A DNA stretch of 64,000 bases from Halapricum desulfuricans (GTDB taxonomy: Archaea; Halobacteriota; Halobacteria; Halobacteriales; Haloarculaceae): contig NZ_CP064791.1 of NCBI RefSeq assembly GCF_017094465.1, positions 1-64,000 of the forward strand. Reading direction: 5' to 3'. Position 1 is the first letter of the stretch, and every line of letters starts with the position of its first letter. Position numbers and translations under genes: made by a program. This document shows positions 61,512-64,000 of this stretch, piece by piece. Under the pieces are notes generated by a model. That model was given only the letters and a program-made list of their open reading frames with translations. It did no database searches and had not been told where the DNA came from.

Positions 61512-61652
61512 GCTCGCAATCGTCATTTTCGGGGATGCGGCTATGGAATCCGATCCTTGGCATCGAAAGTTTTCGCGTTATCGAGCCGCATGCGCCGCCA
61601 TATGCCTATTCTCACACCGCTAATACAGGAATGCGGGTATCTAGGCGGCGTA

Positions 61653-62270
61653 CTACACGAGATGAGTGAGTTCCCAAACGACCGATGCGAGCGTCGGGAT
61701 GGCGGCGACCAGCGCGCTCCGTCGCAGGCCCACGTCCGTCGCGTGTTTCAGGGCAAACGCCCAGAGGAAGCCGCGCCAGCAGATGAAACCGACGCTGACG
61801 ACTCGTATGACCTGGATGGCTGGATGCTGGTTCATTGCCTTTATCTGGGCACGGAGCGCGCCGGATGTCACCGCCTCGGGCACGGTGAAGACGGCGTAGA
61901 TGGCGAGGAAGCTCGCGACGCCCGCAAACGCAAGCGGGAGGAAGCCGAATCCGGTGAGGAAGAAAATCGTGCGGAACTCGCTGTCGCTGCCGAGCCGCCG
62001 AGTGAGCGTGAAAAAGAGGATACTGAAGAGGATCCAGATTACGAAAATCGTGAGTGCAGACGTGAACACGCCGAATGCGCCGCCGATCGCGTAAAACACG
62101 GTGAGTGGGCCGTCAGTGCCCGATATGAGTTGGAGGAATACGTATGCGGGGCCGAGGACCGTCGCGAACGCGGTGGCCAACACGACGAGCGTCGCCCGCC
62201 GCATTTCGAGCTCGTTCGCCTGTCGTTCGAAGAAGGTATCGGGATCACGGAGGAGGTGCGTCACCCACAT
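61653..62270 (-). CDS. Yip1-family membrane protein (cassette 4)
   Basis: A 205-aa protein with LLRDPDTFFERQ at the N-terminus, five helices, LTGFGFLPLAFAGV centrally and RGFLWAFALKHAT near the end. ATG at 62270 follows a TATA-like TTTATATT on the minus strand centred at 62296, 26 bases upstream, consistent with a leaderless transcript. It is divergent from the peptide operon, as in cassette 2. Confidence 0.76.
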   Translation of the reverse strand: MWVTHLLRDPDTFFERQANELEMRRATLVVLATAFATVLGPAYVFLQLISGTDGPLTVFYAIGGAFGVFTSALTIFVIWILFSILFFTLTRRLGSDSEFRTIFFLTGFGFLPLAFAGVASFLAIYAVFTVPEAVTSGALRAQIKAMNQHPAIQVIRVVSVGFICWRGFLWAFALKHATDVGLRRSALVAAIPTLASVVWELTHLV

Positions 62271-62279
62271 ATAATGCAA

Positions 62280-62366
62280 TTCTCTCTAAGCAATATAAAA
62301 TAATTCTGATTTTGAGGATATAGTCAGATTTAACTAATAGTACTATATATAGTTTAGTGTAGCAGT
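62280..62366. promoter_or_regulatory. Divergent promoter region, cassette 4
   Basis: An AT-rich 87-base gap. TATA-like TAAAATAATT lies near 62296 for the Yip1 gene, and ATTTAACTAATAG (62328-62340) and CTATATATAG (62343-62352) precede the peptide gene. Spacing suggests very short or no 5' leaders. Confidence 0.42.
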
Positions 62367-62645
62367 ATGACAAAGACTACTACCGAGTACGACAACCGTA
62401 CCGTCCTCACGGCATTTGCCGTTGGAACCACGCTGTTGGCGCTCTTCGCGACTGCCACGCCTATGAGCGCCGGCGCGTACCTCATCTACCAGGGGAGCAC
62501 CGCTAGCGGTGCTGCTGCTGCCGGTGGCGGCCTTGCGTCTATCGGTGGCGCAGTTACCGCCTACGGGACGGCGGGATCCGTTAGCACGACTGCCGCTATC
62601 GGATTGGGTATGACCGGCGCCGGCGGCGCCGTGGCCCTCGCGTAA
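62367..62645 (+). CDS. Ala/Gly-rich hydrophobic peptide precursor, archaeocin candidate (cassette 4)
   Basis: A 92-aa protein. A polar start (MTKTTTEYDNRT) precedes a hydrophobic stretch VLTAFAVGTTLLALFATA, then a 58-residue core from about AGAYLIYQGS with only Ala, Gly, Ser, Thr, Leu, Ile, Val, Tyr, Gln and Met, ending GGAVALA. The core has no charged residue. AGAYLIYQ resembles GASYLAYK of cassette 2. It heads the plus-strand operon peptide, membrane protein, SpoIIM. Core length, composition and neighbours match the circular bacteriocin pattern. The cleavage site is unknown. Confidence 0.74.
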   Translation: MTKTTTEYDNRTVLTAFAVGTTLLALFATATPMSAGAYLIYQGSTASGAAAAGGGLASIGGAVTAYGTAGSVSTTAAIGLGMTGAGGAVALA

Positions 62646-62711
62646 CCGCCTGCTTTCGCGTCCCGAGCCGTCGGGGCGTCGAACCACTACCAACTCGATT
62701 TACATACACGT

Positions 62712-62957
62712 ATGCTCTCAAAACTCGTCGTTGCCTGTGCCGGAGCGCTCCCCCTGGTTGTGTTTTTCTCCGGGGTCTACGAAGAACCAACGCAGCGCAT
62801 CGCAATTGTAACTGCGAACGTCGGCTTGCTTGTCGGCGTCTTTGTCGCCTATACGAGCGAGGCGGGCGTGCCGTTGCCGTTACGCGTCGCGCTCTACAGC
62901 ATCGTGGTGCTGTCGCTCGTGTACCATCTCGGGGCCGCCGTCGCGTTGCGGCGATGA
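62712..62957 (+). CDS. Small three-helix membrane protein (cassette 4)
   Basis: An 81-aa protein with three hydrophobic segments (about 4-20, 30-47 and 56-76), a loop GVYEEPTQR and a basic end (Arg-Arg). It overlaps the SpoIIM gene by four bases (ATGA), a translational coupling also typical of immunity/SpoIIM pairs. Membership of the cassette is by position; function unknown. Confidence 0.72.
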   Translation: MLSKLVVACAGALPLVVFFSGVYEEPTQRIAIVTANVGLLVGVFVAYTSEAGVPLPLRVALYSIVVLSLVYHLGAAVALRR

Positions 62958-63544
62958 GTCACCGTGTCCGGTCGGCGCTCGCTGCACACCGCGACGAATT
63001 GGTCGCAGCGACGGCGGTCTACGCGGGGACGTTCCTGCTCGGGTTCGTGGCGTACGTCGCGTTCGGGACGCGAGTCGATGTCGCGGGCTACGAGTCGTCG
63101 GTCGCGTCGGCGTCCGCGGCTGCGGGTGTGGGACAGTTCACGTTCCTGCACATACTTGGGAACAACGCAGTCGTCGTCGGCGTGTCCGCGGCTGGCGGTC
63201 TCGCGCTCGGTGTTCCGACGCTCGTAAACACGCTTTTCAATGGCTTCGTAATGGGCGTGCTTGGGGGCGTCGTCGCCACCGCGGCGTCACCGGACGTGGC
63301 GCTCGCGGCGGTGTTGCCTCACGTCATCGTCGAGGTTCCGGCGTTCCTGCTGGCTGCTGCAGCGGGGTTCAAGCTCCCGCGGGCACTCGGCTCGTACCTA
63401 GTTGGGAACACCGAGTACATACTTGACCGGCGGACGGTGCGAGACTCGGCTGTGGTCGCGGTGACTGCCGTCGCGCTCGTGGTCGTCGCCGCCGTGGTGG
63501 AGGTCGTCATCACTCCCTGGGTGGTCAATCTCGTCGTGTCCTGA
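62954..63544 (+). CDS. SpoIIM/DUF95-family membrane protein (cassette 4)
   Basis: A 196-aa membrane protein of about five helices. Signature residues: N70-N71, N96-G97 and VLPHVIVE (P122, H123, E127). The GC content is closer to the genome than in cassettes 2 and 3. It ends the plus-strand three-gene operon. A 134-base gap follows before the next Yip1-type gene. Confidence 0.83.
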   Translation: MSHRVRSALAAHRDELVAATAVYAGTFLLGFVAYVAFGTRVDVAGYESSVASASAAAGVGQFTFLHILGNNAVVVGVSAAGGLALGVPTLVNTLFNGFVMGVLGGVVATAASPDVALAAVLPHVIVEVPAFLLAAAAGFKLPRALGSYLVGNTEYILDRRTVRDSAVVAVTAVALVVVAAVVEVVITPWVVNLVVS

Positions 63545-63678
63545 CACCCGAACCCGGACCGTCGTGGACTAACACTTCACTACTGTTTTTGAAGTCTGAA
63601 CGCCCACCAACAGGCTTCTTTGCGACCACGCGCAAACGCGGGGTGGCGCTAGTACTCTTCGAGTGGTCAGCGGCCATT

Positions 63679-64000
63679 TCAAACGATGTTCCAGAGTGAC
63701 CAACTAATTGAGACAGCTACTGGGCCAGCGACGGTGATAATTGCTTCTCTGGAGGACAGGCCGCGAATACTCTTTACCGCGTAGAACCAGAGGAATCCCT
63801 GCCACACCGCGAAGGGCACTCCAAGGACGTTGGCGAGTACCAGCCAGGGGTTACTTTCTGTCGCCTGAATCGCTTGGGTAAGACCTTCTCCAACTGGTCG
63901 TAGTGGGACTTGCGAGAATACGTAGATCGCTGATACGGAACCGATGAAGGCGCCAATACCCGATGGGATGAATCCCCAGCCAATGGCTGCCAAAAGGTCA
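63679..64000 (-). CDS. Yip1-family membrane protein, 5' end beyond window
   Basis: The C-terminal half (about 107 residues visible) of a further Yip1-like protein, running off the right edge: AAIGWGFIPSGIGAFI and QGFLWFYAVKSIRGLSSRE match the landmarks of the other three. It suggests another cassette starts beyond 64000. The reading frame remains open at the window edge, so the apparent first Met near 63993 is not the true start. Confidence 0.72.
   Translation of the reverse strand, partial: DLLAAIGWGFIPSGIGAFIGSVSAIYVFSQVPLRPVGEGLTQAIQATESNPWLVLANVLGVPFAVWQGFLWFYAVKSIRGLSSREAIITVAGPVAVSISWSLWNIV

Noticed and set aside
1-64000. CRISPR arrays, rRNA or tRNA genes
   Set aside because: No regularly spaced repeats and no rRNA or tRNA signatures were seen on reading the window, though an exhaustive tRNA scan was not possible.

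Overview
The window is haloarchaeal chromosome (class Halobacteria). Proteins are strongly acidic, GC is high, TATA/BRE-type promoters are visible, and typical archaeal genes are present: Orc1/Cdc6, the PolD small subunit, a Ser/His/Asp signal peptidase, TFS, Tsr3, a Bat regulator and Brp. It opens at a replication origin: an AT- and CTAG-rich stretch with ORB-like repeats lies directly upstream of orc1. The family or genus cannot be fixed from this sequence alone. A sugar porter beside an alpha-glucan phosphorylase, cytochrome bd oxidase, an L-lactate dehydrogenase (not malate) and a secondary alcohol dehydrogenase suggest a saccharolytic lifestyle with low-oxygen or fermentative capacity.

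Layout. 1-9543: origin, orc1, signal peptidase, PolD small subunit, fasciclin protein, O-acetylhomoserine sulfhydrylase, PUA and NYN proteins, aminopeptidase. 9858-16792: sugar porter, glucan phosphorylase, deaminase, UspA, peroxiredoxin fusion, Tsr3. 16955-19412: cydAB. 19414-23952: low-GC accessory island. 24152-26667: operon of a TIM-barrel protein, a cupin and a Tm-1-like protein. 27732-32405: retinal/carotenoid genes (brp, crtI, LOV-type bat). 32439-45973: housekeeping, transport and regulatory genes. 46087-48560: second low-GC island. 48572-61511: AIR-synthase-like, TrkA, RNase Z, histidine kinase, radical SAM, DUF460, uvrA, tfs. 61653-64000: third accessory block, cut by the window edge.

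The most interesting content is a cassette repeated in the three low-GC blocks. Its order is constant: a gene for a small Ala/Gly-rich hydrophobic peptide (92-112 aa), a 62-97 aa membrane protein, and a SpoIIM/DUF95 membrane protein with an invariant Pro-His-x3-Glu motif. A Yip1-like membrane protein gene is adjacent, and one copy also has an HTH regulator. Three complete copies, one peptide-less copy and the edge of a further unit are present. SpoIIM/DUF95 plus a small hydrophobic Ala/Gly-rich precursor is the hallmark of bacterial circular bacteriocin clusters, so I infer a family of haloarchaeal circular-bacteriocin-like (archaeocin) loci.

The first island is bounded by a 108-bp direct repeat of the 3' end of cydB (8 differences) and contains a non-autonomous IS200/IS605-type element. 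The second abuts a broken IS630-type transposase. Both are signs of recent gain.
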